A stretch of 64,000 nucleotides of DNA from Cellulophaga baltica (lineage in GTDB: Bacteria > Bacteroidota > Bacteroidia > Flavobacteriales > Flavobacteriaceae). Shown here in pieces: positions 26,201 to 34,771 of the stretch. The translations under genes and the position numbers were made by a program. Position 1 is the stretch's first letter, and the number at the start of each line of letters is the position of its first letter. The DNA is taken from positions 401,697 to 465,696 of the forward strand of contig NZ_FNBD01000001.1 of NCBI RefSeq assembly GCF_900102165.1, given 5' to 3'. The notes under the pieces were generated by a model that worked only from the letters and a program-made list of their open reading frames with translations, was not told where the DNA came from and did not search any database.

Positions 26201-27710
26201 CTTTCTCTACATAATACGTATTATTGGTGGCAACCAATTTTACATCATGCTTTTTCGCAAATTGAATCAGCACTTGATTTACACGATCTTCATCTTCTTG
26301 ACCGTGACGCATGATTTCAATATACAAATCATCTCCAAAGGTTTCTTTCCACCAAAGCAAAGCCTCCTCTGCTTGATTCTCTCCAACATTTAGTACCTTA
26401 CTAGGCACTTCCCCATATAAATTTCCCGTTAAAACAATAATATCTTCCTTGTATTGTTCAACAACTTTTCTATCAATTCTCGGCACATAGTATTTACCGC
26501 TTACAAAGGCGATAGAGGACATTTTTGCCAAGTTTAAATATCCTTTTTTTGTTTTGGCCAGCATTACAATTTGATAGCCATTATCTTTCTGAGCCTTATT
26601 GGTATGATCCTCACAAACCTGAAATTCACAACCAATAATGGGGGTAATTTCTACTTCCGGTTCTGGCAATTCTTCCAAAGGCTCTTCTCCTTCTGCTAAG
26701 GTTCCGTTTTTTGTTGCTTCAAAACGCTTTAAGTTTTCTTCATTGCGAGAAACAACTCCCTTATTATGATTTAGAACACCACTCACAAAATGAAATGCTC
26801 CCATCATATTGGCGTGATCTGTCATGGCCACTGCCGGCATTTTTGCTTTAGCTGCAGCAGAAATTAAGGCAGGGATACTGATGGTAGACTGTAATATAGA
26901 AAACTGGGTGTGATTATGCAGGTGCGCAAAACTAGCATTCTCTAAGGTGGCTAAATTTTCTTCAATCTCTTCTTGAGAAACTCCACCTGTATCTTTATCC
27001 CAAAGGGCATCTGCTATTTTTTTAGAGGCCTTTTTTAGATTGATATGTTTTAAACCAATTAATTGAATTTCTTGCGGATTTGCCTCAGAGAAATTCTTAA
27101 AATAATCTGGCTGAACATCTAACTGTTCAATCGTATATTGTTGCTTGCGTACAAGCTCTAAAAAACATCGTGTAGTTGCCTCCACATCGGCGGTAGCATT
27201 GTGCGCTTCTCCAAACGGCGCACCAAATAAGAATTGATGCAACTCAGTTAAGGTAGGAAGTTTAAACTTACCTCCACGCCCACCAGGAATCTGACAAAGT
27301 GTTGCGGTATGTTCTGTACATGTATCTAACACCGGAAGTTCTTGTAACGGGTTTTCTACCCCCATTCTATGAAACTCCGCTCCCATAATATTCAAATCAA
27401 ACCCCACATTCTGGCCAACAATAAATTTTGTCTTTGCCATGGCCTCATTGAATTTCTCCAAAACTTCCGCTAAGGGGATCCCTTTCTGTTCTGCCAAAGC
27501 AGTAGAAATACCATGAATTTGCTCTGCATCGTAAGGAATGTTAAACCCCTCTGGTTGTACCAAGTAATCTTGATGCTCAATAAGATTACCCATATCGTCA
27601 TGCAATTGCCATGCAATCTGGATACATCTAGGCCAGTTATCGGTATCTGTAAAAGGAGCATCCCAACGTTTAGGAAGTCCTGTAGTTTCTGTATCAAAAA
27701 TCAGGTACAT
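23274..27710 (-). CDS. dnaE: DNA polymerase III subunit alpha with N-terminal exonuclease domain
   Basis: 1478 residues, replicative polymerase. Residues 1-190 are a DnaQ-like DEDDh exonuclease (FDTETTGLP, GQNVGFDLN, HNATADVEAT), giving built-in proofreading, as is usual in flavobacteria. A PHP domain follows from about 260 (HLHNHTQFSILQ). The polymerase core contains GPGRGSAAGSAVAY and PDIDIDFDDEGR with the catalytic aspartates. Then come helix-hairpin-helix (KGVGRGAVETI) and OB-fold (VSFAGVIADVQ) parts near the C-terminus. Such fusion makes it longer than the roughly 1160-residue proteobacterial enzyme. No frameshift was noticed. Confidence 0.97.
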   Translation of the reverse strand: MYLIFDTETTGLPKRWDAPFTDTDNWPRCIQIAWQLHDDMGNLIEHQDYLVQPEGFNIPYDAEQIHGISTALAEQKGIPLAEVLEKFNEAMAKTKFIVGQNVGFDLNIMGAEFHRMGVENPLQELPVLDTCTEHTATLCQIPGGRGGKFKLPTLTELHQFLFGAPFGEAHNATADVEATTRCFLELVRKQQYTIEQLDVQPDYFKNFSEANPQEIQLIGLKHINLKKASKKIADALWDKDTGGVSQEEIEENLATLENASFAHLHNHTQFSILQSTISIPALISAAAKAKMPAVAMTDHANMMGAFHFVSGVLNHNKGVVSRNEENLKRFEATKNGTLAEGEEPLEELPEPEVEITPIIGCEFQVCEDHTNKAQKDNGYQIVMLAKTKKGYLNLAKMSSIAFVSGKYYVPRIDRKVVEQYKEDIIVLTGNLYGEVPSKVLNVGENQAEEALLWWKETFGDDLYIEIMRHGQEDEDRVNQVLIQFAKKHDVKLVATNNTYYVEKENAHAHDILLCVKDGEKQATPIGRGRGYRYGLPNQEYYFKSSDDMKELFKDIPEAIINIQEVVDKVETFTLARDVLLPAFDIPEEFQFPEDKLDGGKRGENKFLRHITYEGAKKRYGEITPEIDERLDFELQVIEKTGYPGYFLIVEDFIRAARAMDVSVGPGRGSAAGSAVAYCLWITNLDPIKYDLLFERFLNPDRVSMPDIDIDFDDEGRGRVMDYVIDKYGANQVAQIITYGTMAAKSSIRDTARALDLPLGDADRMAKLIPNMSKLKKIIGIDEKVLKAKFNSEELIKVNELLAISQGGGLEAETLNQAYVLEGSVRNTGIHACGVIITPDDITKFVPVALAKDSEMYCTQFDNSVVEDAGLLKMDFLGLKTLTLIKDTVKIVKAKHGVELDPENFPLDDLKTYELFQRGETVGVFQYESPGMQKHMRALKPTVFADLIAMNALYRPGPMEYIPSFIARKHGTEEIIYDLDANEEYLAETYGITVYQEQVMLLSQKLADFTKGEADVLRKAMGKKQKHVLDKMKPKFIEQASAKGHAVDKLEKIWKDWEAFAAYAFNKSHSTCYAWIAYQTAYCKAHYPAEYMAAVLSNNMNDIKQVTFFMEECKRMGLDVLGPDVNESYYKFAVNDAGAVRFGMGAVKGVGRGAVETIVENRKEKGPFKSVFDLSKRIDLRAANKKAFENLAVAGGFDSFGDTHRAQYFADEGDGITFLEKAVKYGSKFQENENSSQVSLFGDASEVQIEEPTVPPCEEWGTMEKLRREKEVVGIYISGHPLDDFKAEVKSFCNASLSNLNDLESIVNREVSFAGVIADVQHRVSKNGKGWAMFTMEDYTDTFEFRIFGEEYLKFRHFLMINSFAYVKLFVREGWVNRDTGKKGDPRMQFNSFMLLQEVMETYAKKLTINLKIDELKEEKIYELKETIDAHRGEHSLNFVIYEMEEEIKVDLVSRKQKVQISSELLHLLEKQDILFKLN

Positions 27711-27833
27711 AAATAGGAGTTTTTCTTTCTAAAAAAGCAGTCTGTAAAAATACAAAAAAGAGGTGTTTCCTTGAAAGATAGTTCCAAAGAGTTATTAACG
27801 TATGATAACAGATACTGCAATCAAAAAAAAGTG

Positions 27834-27863
27834 TTGTTAATTTACCAAAAAAAGGTATATTTG
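27834..27863 (+). promoter_or_regulatory. Promoter of rpsP-rimM
   Basis: TTG (27834-27836), a 19-bp spacer and TATATTTG (27856-27863) match the Bacteroidota sigma-ABfr consensus (TTG-N19-TAnnTTTG). Transcription should begin near 27870, leaving a leader of about 100 nt before rpsP. Confidence 0.75.
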
Positions 27864-27968
27864 CACCCGCTTAGCGATAAGCATGTTTTGGATTTTCATC
27901 ATTATGGAAATGAAAACAAAATTTTGAATTAATAATCAAGGGTCGGGCACCCTACAAATTAATGTGAT

Positions 27969-28520
27969 ATGCCAGTAAAAATTAGATTACAAAGACACGG
28001 TAAAAAAGGAAAACCATTCTATTGGGTAGTTGCAGCAGATGCTAGAGCTAAAAGAGATGGTAAATTCTTAGAAAAATTAGGAATCTACAATCCTAACACA
28101 AACCCTGCAACAATTGATATCAACGTTGATAACGCAGTAACTTGGTTACAGAATGGTGCACAACCTACTGAAACTGCAAAACGTTTATTATCTTACAAAG
28201 GTATTTTAATGAAGCACCATTTATTAGGTGGTGTTCGTAAAGGTGCTTTAACTGAAGAGCAAGCTGAAGAAAAATTCAACGCTTGGTTAGAAGAAAAAGG
28301 TAAAATAGTAGGATCTAAGCAAGATGGTTTAGACAAAGCTAAGGCAGAAGCAAGAGCAAAAGCTTTAGAAGCTGAAAAATTAGTGAATGAAAAGCGTGCT
28401 GCTGAAGCTGCTGCTGCTGCATTACCAGAAGAGGTAGTTGCTGATGCTGAAGCTGCAACAGAAGAAGCTGCTCCAGTTGCTGAAGAAGCTCCTGCTGCTG
28501 ATACAGAAACAAAAGAGTAA
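27969..28520 (+). CDS. rpsP: 30S ribosomal protein S16
   Basis: 183 residues. The first 80 or so are standard S16 (MPVKIRLQRHGKKGKPFYWVV, then RDGKFLEKLGIYNPNT and TAKRLLSYKGILMKHHLL). The C-terminal 100 residues are a lysine/glutamate helix and an Ala/Glu-rich tail (about 130-183), an extension typical of Bacteroidota S16. It is followed 15 bp later by rimM, a 16S maturation factor, in the usual operon. Confidence 0.97.
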   Translation: MPVKIRLQRHGKKGKPFYWVVAADARAKRDGKFLEKLGIYNPNTNPATIDINVDNAVTWLQNGAQPTETAKRLLSYKGILMKHHLLGGVRKGALTEEQAEEKFNAWLEEKGKIVGSKQDGLDKAKAEARAKALEAEKLVNEKRAAEAAAAALPEEVVADAEAATEEAAPVAEEAPAADTETKE

Positions 28521-28535
28521 TAAATTAGGAACGGT

Positions 28536-29063
28536 ATGCTAAAGTCAGATTGCTTCTACTTAGGTAAAATCGTTTCTAAATATAGCTTTAAGGGTGAGGT
28601 TCTAATTAAATTAGATACCGACGAACCCGAAGAATACGAAAATTTGGAATCAGTGTTTATTTCTTTAGGAAATAACCTGATTCCTTTTTTTATTAAAAAA
28701 TCTAGGCTCCACAAATCGACACTTCTACGTGTTCGTTTTGAAGAAATAGCCGATGAGTCTGATGCAGACCGTATCATGGGCTCTGAAATCTACCTTCCAT
28801 TAACGTTATTACCAAAACTAACAGGAGATAAGTTCTATTTCCACGAGGTTATTGGTTTTACATTACTAGATAGTGTTCATGGAGATATAGGTGTTATTGA
28901 AAGTGTGAATGACAGTACTTCTCAAGCATTGTTTGAAGCTTTAAAAGATGGTAAACAACTATTGATTCCTATCAATGACGAAATTATCACTAAAGTAGAT
29001 CGGGAAAATAAAACTATTCATGTTACCACACCATTGGGGCTGGTAGATTTGTATTTAGAATAG
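28536..29063 (+). CDS. rimM: 16S rRNA processing protein RimM
   Basis: 175 residues, needed for maturation of the 30S head and acting with S19. The N-terminal domain begins with CFYLGKIVSKYSFKGEVLIK, the G-K-I-x3-x-KGEV motif of the family. The C-terminal PRC-barrel part contains FYFHEVIGFTLLDSVHGDIG and ends in VTTPLGLVDLYLE. Length and position after rpsP are normal. In many bacteria trmD follows; here it does not. Confidence 0.95.
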   Translation: MLKSDCFYLGKIVSKYSFKGEVLIKLDTDEPEEYENLESVFISLGNNLIPFFIKKSRLHKSTLLRVRFEEIADESDADRIMGSEIYLPLTLLPKLTGDKFYFHEVIGFTLLDSVHGDIGVIESVNDSTSQALFEALKDGKQLLIPINDEIITKVDRENKTIHVTTPLGLVDLYLE

Positions 29064-29072
29064 TCTCCATAT

Positions 29073-29103
29073 CAAAAAAAACCATTCTTACATCAAAGAA
29101 TGG
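29073..29103 (-). terminator. Terminator of the Fur-box-preceded small gene
   Basis: On the minus strand CCATTCTT / AAGAATGG (8-bp stem, 6-nt loop) runs into a T8 tract, about 30 bp after the stop of the 120-residue protein gene. It is also where the convergent rimM transcript would end. Confidence 0.7.
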
Positions 29104-29132
29104 CTTAGCAATTATACATAGCATAAACAGAA

Positions 29133-29495
29133 TTAGTCGAAATCTATAGACTGGTTTTTGAGCATGGTATCTAAACGCAATTGAAAAATTGTTCCCGTTA
29201 TTAAATCTTTAATTTTTTCAAGTTCAGCATAGGTCAGCGCAAAGCTTAATTGCCCTAATGGAGTTTGCAGCAAATAAGCCTTGCAAGTTTCCTTATTTTG
29301 ACAATCATAGCATAAACATAAATTATCTAAGGTATCATCTACTTTAGATGAAAAATGCATCAGCTCACCAGAAGTTAGATACATTCCCGTATCCTTAAAA
29401 ACTAACTGCACTTTTTTAAAATCTTTACCAAGATTTCTTTTCCATTGGAATGCTATTCCAAAATCATTATAATAAATAGTGTTAATATCGTTCAT
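29133..29495 (-). CDS. Conserved hypothetical protein with cysteine cluster, Fur-box preceded
   Basis: 120 residues, function not recognised. Four cysteines lie together in LCLCYDCQNKETCKAY (about residues 57-72), suggesting a metal or iron-sulfur site. The rest alternates strands and helices with no signal peptide or membrane span. A near-perfect palindromic Fur-like box lies about 40 bp upstream (29535-29557), with an extra half-site at 29521-29529. It is therefore probably iron-regulated, like the reductase gene just upstream on the same strand. The annotation is limited to iron-responsive hypothetical protein. Confidence 0.8.
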   Translation of the reverse strand: MNDINTIYYNDFGIAFQWKRNLGKDFKKVQLVFKDTGMYLTSGELMHFSSKVDDTLDNLCLCYDCQNKETCKAYLLQTPLGQLSFALTYAELEKIKDLITGTIFQLRLDTMLKNQSIDFD

Positions 29496-29520
29496 GGGGC
29501 ATCATTTTATTTATAAACAT

Positions 29521-29557
29521 TCTAAATAACTAATTTATATAGAATCATTCTAAATAA
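29521..29557 (-). promoter_or_regulatory. Fur-like operator upstream of the cysteine-cluster gene
   Basis: TTATATAGAAT-C-ATTCTAAATAA at 29535-29557 (two 11-base halves, one mismatch) is an almost perfect palindrome, with a further TCTAAATAA half-site at 29521-29529. The same half-site occurs at the TonB receptor promoter, tying the two transcription units to one regulator, most likely Fur (inference). Confidence 0.65.
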
Positions 29558-29589
29558 AAAATGAATGGGCAATTAATTTTAAAAATAAA

Positions 29590-31776
29590 TTAGTAACAAT
29601 CTGATCGCACTAAATGTTTAAAGGACTCAAAATCAACCTTATTCATTTTGCAAATCGTCTTAAGCCCCTCCAAAACCCCTTGATACATCTTTAATGAACC
29701 ACACGCCATAAAGATTCCCCCCAGGGATAAGGTTTCAAATATGAAATCAGCATCACGCATTAAAAGATCTTGAACATATACCTTTCCTTGCTCTTGAGAG
29801 AGCGCCAAGTGAAGTTTCGTTAAATGCCCATTAGACAAACTAGCATTCAATTCGTTCTCATACAAAGCAAAAGATTGCTGGTTGCGCAAGCCACAATACA
29901 AATACGTTGGAATATTTTTTGTATTCTGATCTAACATCCCTAAAAATGGCAATATACCCGTACCATTACTAATCATCACAACACGATCAGATTTCTTAGG
30001 AAAATGAAAATTTTTGTTTTCTATAATTCGAGCATATAAACTATCATCTTTCCTCAAAGCATTTAAAAAGCCAGAACCTAAACCATGCTCATGAAGCTTT
30101 ACGCTTAGATGAATCGTATCCTGAAGCTTTCCAATAGAATACAAACGCTCTTGATAATCACCTTTAGGATAAATAGCTAATAAGTCACCCGATGTGTACT
30201 GGAGCCTCTTATGTGGCTTTAAAGCAAGTTTAAAAGTATCATCAGGATTATCCTTTGCAGCCGTAATAGAAACTACCTTAAATTCTTTTAATTGTTTAGG
30301 TTTTACGTCTAGACTACTGGAAGGCACCGCAATAGTTACTCCCGCAGCGTTAGACCACAGACTTACCCACTGCTCAAAACTGCTGAAAGATTTGTCATTA
30401 ATAGTAAACACGGGTAACAACTGATGATTGCCCTGCTGCTGTAAGCTCGCATCCACATCAAATGCAAATTTGCAGAACTCAGGATATGCTAAAGACCCAA
30501 AACCAACTACAGAAAAACTGTAATTCTTTTGTTGTGATGTTGTACTTAATAGTTTCAAAAAATTATTAGCATTTACTGGTGCTTCTCCTTCTCCATACGT
30601 AGAGGTCATAACTATGACGTGCTCCACATTTTTATAGGTAGCATACTTATTCAGTTCTGATAAAAACACGCTATGTCCAGAGGCAATCAGTTGTTCTTTT
30701 AACGCATTGGCAAAAACCAAGGTACTTCCATTTTCTGAACCTACTAAGATTACATAGGTGCTAGAATTTCTTGTAAATTTATTTTTAATGCGTGCTTGTC
30801 TTCTTTTAAACGTCATGACAAACCCTGAATAGATAAAAAACAAAATATTAATCGTTGCCACCGCTAAAATTAAAGACCAAACAATACTGCCTTTACCGGT
30901 ATGTAGTTGAATACTTAGATTGGACAATATAGCGGTAAATGGACTCTGAACCTCGCTTAAAATTTCTCCAGTAAACTGATTCACTAAGAACGCTCTGTCT
31001 TCTAATTTCACCGTATAATAATCTTCTACAACGTCTGAAAAAGGAAATTCTACGGAACTAAGCTCAGAAAGCTTAACACCTTGGAATGCAGGGAAATCAT
31101 TTTCTGCTAAGATTGGCATAGCGGCGATAGACTCATAGTCTACATTATGCGACGTTTTATCTTCTGGAAAAACATTAAATTTTTCTAAGGACAAATACAC
31201 TCCCGTAACTGTAATAATGATAATTGGAATTAAAGACCATCTCCCCAGCACTACATGCCAATATTGAGAAAAGTTTTCATTTACAATTTTAGCAAAGAAT
31301 TTTTTAAATCCACGTTGCCTTTGCAACACCAAAACAGCTCCTGAAATAGAAATTAAAAATAAAATAAAAGAACAAAAACCCACCAAAAAACGCCCTGTAC
31401 TTTTTAAAAAAAGGGAACGATGCAAATTGGTCACAAACTGAAAAAACTTTGAAGGCTCGGGTTTTTCCCCAAGGAAAACCGCTGTTTTTGGGTTAAAATA
31501 ACCCGACAAAGATTCGCCTTCCTCTGTAATAACGCTAGCTAATACAAACTCATTCGCATCTACTTCTAATTCTATAACTTCAGGGTATGCATCCTTAAAT
31601 ACCGTAACGGTTTCCCCGAGAGAAACTTCTTCAAGGTCTGCCATTTTATACGGTTGAGATTGTTCCAAAATAGGCTCAAAAGCCAATATAATTCCGGTAA
31701 CCGATGCCAATAAGATAAAAACAAAAGAAGATATAGCCAGGGTAAGGTGGCTATATCTCCAGATAGAAATTGTCAT
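29590..31776 (-). CDS. PepSY-flavodoxin-FAD reductase fusion (ferric/heme reductase-like)
   Basis: 728-residue membrane reductase. Domains in order: PepSY-associated membrane part with N-terminal helix (about 10-32) and spans around 137-160, 175-200 and 300-320; a flavodoxin domain from about 340 (ILVGSENGSTLVFANALKEQL, then TSTYGEGEAP); and a ferredoxin-NADP-reductase-like module with FAD site (QERLYSIGK) and NAD(P) site (VVMISNGTGILPFLGML). This layout resembles sulfite-reductase flavoprotein fused to PepSY, used to reduce ferric iron or siderophores at the inner membrane. Last gene of a minus-strand operon led by the DUF6607 gene, divergent from a TonB receptor. Confidence 0.88.
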   Translation of the reverse strand: MTISIWRYSHLTLAISSFVFILLASVTGIILAFEPILEQSQPYKMADLEEVSLGETVTVFKDAYPEVIELEVDANEFVLASVITEEGESLSGYFNPKTAVFLGEKPEPSKFFQFVTNLHRSLFLKSTGRFLVGFCSFILFLISISGAVLVLQRQRGFKKFFAKIVNENFSQYWHVVLGRWSLIPIIIITVTGVYLSLEKFNVFPEDKTSHNVDYESIAAMPILAENDFPAFQGVKLSELSSVEFPFSDVVEDYYTVKLEDRAFLVNQFTGEILSEVQSPFTAILSNLSIQLHTGKGSIVWSLILAVATINILFFIYSGFVMTFKRRQARIKNKFTRNSSTYVILVGSENGSTLVFANALKEQLIASGHSVFLSELNKYATYKNVEHVIVMTSTYGEGEAPVNANNFLKLLSTTSQQKNYSFSVVGFGSLAYPEFCKFAFDVDASLQQQGNHQLLPVFTINDKSFSSFEQWVSLWSNAAGVTIAVPSSSLDVKPKQLKEFKVVSITAAKDNPDDTFKLALKPHKRLQYTSGDLLAIYPKGDYQERLYSIGKLQDTIHLSVKLHEHGLGSGFLNALRKDDSLYARIIENKNFHFPKKSDRVVMISNGTGILPFLGMLDQNTKNIPTYLYCGLRNQQSFALYENELNASLSNGHLTKLHLALSQEQGKVYVQDLLMRDADFIFETLSLGGIFMACGSLKMYQGVLEGLKTICKMNKVDFESFKHLVRSDCY

Positions 31777-31785
31777 ATACTTTAT

Positions 31786-32280
31786 TTAATTAGGCAATAA
31801 ACGTACATAACGTAAAAAACCCGTGCCTTCTACTTTACTCTTTACAGATGCCGTTGTAAGCTCAAATTGCACATCTTTTGTGTAATACTCTTGATCTTCT
31901 ACGGCCGTTTCAAAACGAATACTGTAACCGCTATTTATTTTTGAATCATCAATTTCAATAACACTCACAATACGTTCTCCCCCAGCAATAGTTGCTCCAG
32001 TTATGGCATCAATTCCAGAGCGCTTTTTCCCATAAAACTTCCACCATTCTGTTAGATCATGATACCATTCACTATCATCTCCTTGCACGTAAAGCGTCTT
32101 TTCATAATCTCCTTTCGGGTTGATTAACGACACTACCACATAGGCACCTTCACCTGTGTAATTTACCATCTGCATCATACATTTATACTTTGTTGCAGAG
32201 GCTGCAGCACTAAAAGAATATACGGATAAGATAACAAATCCAACCAATGCTATTCCCGCTATTTTAAATACGTTTTTCAT
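31786..32280 (-). CDS. DUF2271-type secreted protein
   Basis: 164 residues with an N-terminal hydrophobic segment (VFKIAGIALVGFVILSVYSF) acting as signal or anchor. The mature part matches DUF2271-like proteins: YVVVSLINPKGDYEKTLYVQGDD, DLTEWWKFY, and DAITGATIAGGERIVSVIEID. These small periplasmic proteins are regularly encoded next to PepSY-flavodoxin reductases in Bacteroidota iron loci. The gene lies 9 bp upstream of the reductase gene and 1 bp after the ankyrin gene, so they form one operon. The molecular role is not established. Confidence 0.82.
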   Translation of the reverse strand: MKNVFKIAGIALVGFVILSVYSFSAAASATKYKCMMQMVNYTGEGAYVVVSLINPKGDYEKTLYVQGDDSEWYHDLTEWWKFYGKKRSGIDAITGATIAGGERIVSVIEIDDSKINSGYSIRFETAVEDQEYYTKDVQFELTTASVKSKVEGTGFLRYVRLLPN

Positions 32281-32281
32281 A

Positions 32282-33748
32282 CTATTTTAAAAATTCAATT
32301 GATATATTATTTTCTTGTAACAACTCGTTCTCAGCTGCTAAATCATAAACAGATTCCTCAAAATCTGTTACTGCAGCTTTCTTTGCTCCTATACTCAATA
32401 AGTATTTTAAAATTTGATCATCTTTAGCTTTCATAGCAGCTAAATGCAAAGGAGCTATACCTTCTTTATTTTTGGCATTAACATCAACACCGTACTCATT
32501 TACGCGTTTTAGCAAAGCAACATCATTATATTCCAATGCTATATGAAATAAGGTATTTCCGTTTTTTTGTGTTTTAGCAAGATTAAAACCTGCCGCTTTT
32601 AACACGTTTAATTTTTCTTCAAAATCTGGCTTCTTATACGCTTTTAAAAGGTAATAGGCTAAGGTATTTCCGTCATTATCAGCACTAGATATAGCTGCTT
32701 TATTTTTAAGCAAGTAAGACACAACCTCTGGTGAATTGTACGCAACTGCCAATGCCAATGCAGACTCTCCTTTTTTATTCGCGTGATTGACATCATTAAC
32801 CATAGGCAACAAATAAGAAATAATCTCCAATTTATTTCTACCTGCAGCATTTAAAAAGGCGGTATTTCCATTAACATCCTCTAAGTTAACAGCCACACCT
32901 TTAGCCATAAAATAATCTAGCACCTCTTTGTTCTGTTCGTAAGATGCAAGATTATGTAAAGGCGTTTTCCCTTCCGAGTATATAACATTAGGGTTTAAAT
33001 CTAACGATTCTAAAAATTTGTAAAAGCTCAATGGTTTCGCTTTTGCTCTGCGCCCCGCTTGGGTAGCAAAAATAAAAGCATTATCTGTTCCTTTGATACC
33101 TTTCTGATGTAATTTTTTTAAATGTTCTATATTACCTCTTTTAGCTACATAATTAAAAGCATCATTCCCATCATAGTCAACACTAGTGATTGCTAAGCCT
33201 TTTGAAGAAAAATAATCTAGTAGTTTAAATTCTGGATCGTTTTGGGATGATAACAACAACGCATTTGCCCCATTAGGCGTTAGGTCTTTGGCCAAATCGG
33301 CTCCATTAGCTAAGCAAATATCATACACTTTAGTATTCTGTTGTCCTGAAGAAGCCGCAAAATTTAATATGGTACTCCCTTTATCATCGGTAATGGTTGT
33401 TTCTGCCCCTTTCGAGATTAGATAGTCCATAATTTCTGTATTCCCTATATAAGCAGCCCAGAACATATAAGTTCTACCATCATGCGTTAATTTATTTACA
33501 TCATTGCCTTCCTTTGATTGCACGTATTTGATAACAGCATTATCATTTTCTTGCAAAATAGCATACACAACAGCATCAAAGTTGTTTGATGTTTTTGCGG
33601 TAATATCATTCCCTTCTTTAATCTTTACTTCGATACTTTCGATAGTAGGTTTACTATTCCAATAATCCCGCTCCAAAAAAATATTTTCTTGCGCACTTAA
33701 TTGAAGTCCAAATAAAAGCACTAGCCCTAGTAGTAATTGTTTTTTCAT
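32282..33748 (-). CDS. Secreted ankyrin-repeat protein
   Basis: 488 residues. A signal peptide (MKKQLLLGLVLLFGLQLSAQ) is followed by about 11 to 13 ankyrin repeats. Clear units include DGRTYMFWAAYIGNTEIMDYLISKGAE, GKTPLHNLASYEQNKEVLDYFMAKG and KEGIAPLHLAAMKAKDDQILKYLLSIGA (each seen as overlapping 20-residue stretches). Ankyrin arrays bind proteins; a periplasmic one within an iron operon may hold partner proteins such as the adjacent DUF2271 or DUF6607 products. It is separated from its neighbours by 1 and 7 bp. Confidence 0.88.
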   Translation of the reverse strand: MKKQLLLGLVLLFGLQLSAQENIFLERDYWNSKPTIESIEVKIKEGNDITAKTSNNFDAVVYAILQENDNAVIKYVQSKEGNDVNKLTHDGRTYMFWAAYIGNTEIMDYLISKGAETTITDDKGSTILNFAASSGQQNTKVYDICLANGADLAKDLTPNGANALLLSSQNDPEFKLLDYFSSKGLAITSVDYDGNDAFNYVAKRGNIEHLKKLHQKGIKGTDNAFIFATQAGRRAKAKPLSFYKFLESLDLNPNVIYSEGKTPLHNLASYEQNKEVLDYFMAKGVAVNLEDVNGNTAFLNAAGRNKLEIISYLLPMVNDVNHANKKGESALALAVAYNSPEVVSYLLKNKAAISSADNDGNTLAYYLLKAYKKPDFEEKLNVLKAAGFNLAKTQKNGNTLFHIALEYNDVALLKRVNEYGVDVNAKNKEGIAPLHLAAMKAKDDQILKYLLSIGAKKAAVTDFEESVYDLAAENELLQENNISIEFLK

Positions 33749-33755
33749 CTTTATT

Positions 33756-34661
33756 TTATTTTACAAATGATTCTATAACTGGATTTATTTGTTCTGCCGT
33801 ATTGTAGTTTTCGTCATCAAACAAATATTTAAATAACACTTTATTATCCACTTTTTCTTCTAATAACAAATCTTTATTCCTGGCAAAAACCTCATCCCAT
33901 TTTAGACGTACAATTTGCCATTTAGCTTCATGACTCGCCCAGTACTCCTGTGCCGCTTTACATTTGCTATCTGCCACCTTTACATACGTATTGTGTCCTT
34001 TTTCTTGCGCAAGTAAAACATCTTCCTTACCATTTTCGCGAATTACTTTGTTATTGTCCTGGTCATGAATCCAACCATTAGCAACAATTTCCTGTCTGTT
34101 TGTTCTAGTCGTTACATTATAGTCACTACGCGTTGTATATTCTCTTCTTGGTAATGGCGCATCTGTTGTGTTCTCCCAATAACTTTTACCATCTACATGT
34201 ACCCAAGTAGCTGTGCCCTCGTATCGTGGACTATCATCCACCTGAAATACTTTCTGTGACCATTGCCCTTCTACTTCTTTTTTAGGCAAACTAACAAATT
34301 TCCATTTATTATCATGGTCAAACTCGTACAAATTAGTATTCTGATACTCCCAATCTTGTCTCCAGTGTTTTACGATATAAGGTTGTTCTGACGGACCAAC
34401 AATAAGCAAATGTTGTAACATAATCTTATCATCCGTATCCGTTACTAACTGAACCCATTCTAAACCTTTATCATGTTTTGTTTTGGAAGGCAAATAAGTA
34501 GAATCATTTGAATATTCAAAAGTTTCTGCAAAATTAAACGCCACTTCAAAACATCCACACATGCTTTTGATAGCCTTCTGGTCTTGCTTCTTTTTTTGTT
34601 GAGCCTGTAGCACCCCAACAAAGACAAAGCTTAATAGGACAAGAGAGATAGATTTTTTCAT
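33756..34661 (-). CDS. DUF6607-type secreted protein
   Basis: 301 residues with a signal peptide (MKKSISLVLLSFVFVGVLQAQ). The mature protein starts KSMCGCFEVAFNFAETFEYS, the Cys-containing start of a Bacteroidota family (DUF6607) found next to TonB receptors and PepSY reductases. The tryptophan-rich middle (VKHWRQDWEYQNTNLYEFDH, WVHVDGKSYWENTT) suggests a beta-rich lipocalin-like fold, which would fit heme or ligand binding, but this is inference. First gene of the operon; its promoter region is shared with the divergent TonB receptor and contains a Fur-like site. Confidence 0.8.
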   Translation of the reverse strand: MKKSISLVLLSFVFVGVLQAQQKKKQDQKAIKSMCGCFEVAFNFAETFEYSNDSTYLPSKTKHDKGLEWVQLVTDTDDKIMLQHLLIVGPSEQPYIVKHWRQDWEYQNTNLYEFDHDNKWKFVSLPKKEVEGQWSQKVFQVDDSPRYEGTATWVHVDGKSYWENTTDAPLPRREYTTRSDYNVTTRTNRQEIVANGWIHDQDNNKVIRENGKEDVLLAQEKGHNTYVKVADSKCKAAQEYWASHEAKWQIVRLKWDEVFARNKDLLLEEKVDNKVLFKYLFDDENYNTAEQINPVIESFVK

Positions 34662-34703
34662 TTCATTAAAATTTAAATTGATTTCTTTTAAAAAACATTA
34701 ATC

Positions 34704-34771
34704 TTATTTAGACTCAATTAAAATAAGATTCTATATTTGCCACAAATCTAATCAAGAATGAGTCTAAATAA
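34704..34771. promoter_or_regulatory. Divergent iron-responsive promoter with Fur-like sites
   Basis: TTATTTAGACT-C-AATTAAAATAA at 34704-34726 is a Fur-like palindrome (left half 10 of 11 and right half 8 of 11 positions as in the 29535 site). It is followed by a -7 box TATATTTG (34732-34739) for the TonB receptor. A second half-site, GAGTCTAAATAA (34760-34771), overlaps the receptor's first codons and is the exact inverse of TTATTTAGACTC at 34704-34715. Repression could thus block both promoter and early elongation. Confidence 0.65.

Noticed and set aside
26022-26393. 123-codon plus-strand ORF inside dnaE
   Set aside because: It is antisense to a fully conserved polymerase gene, with no domain of its own; a shadow frame.
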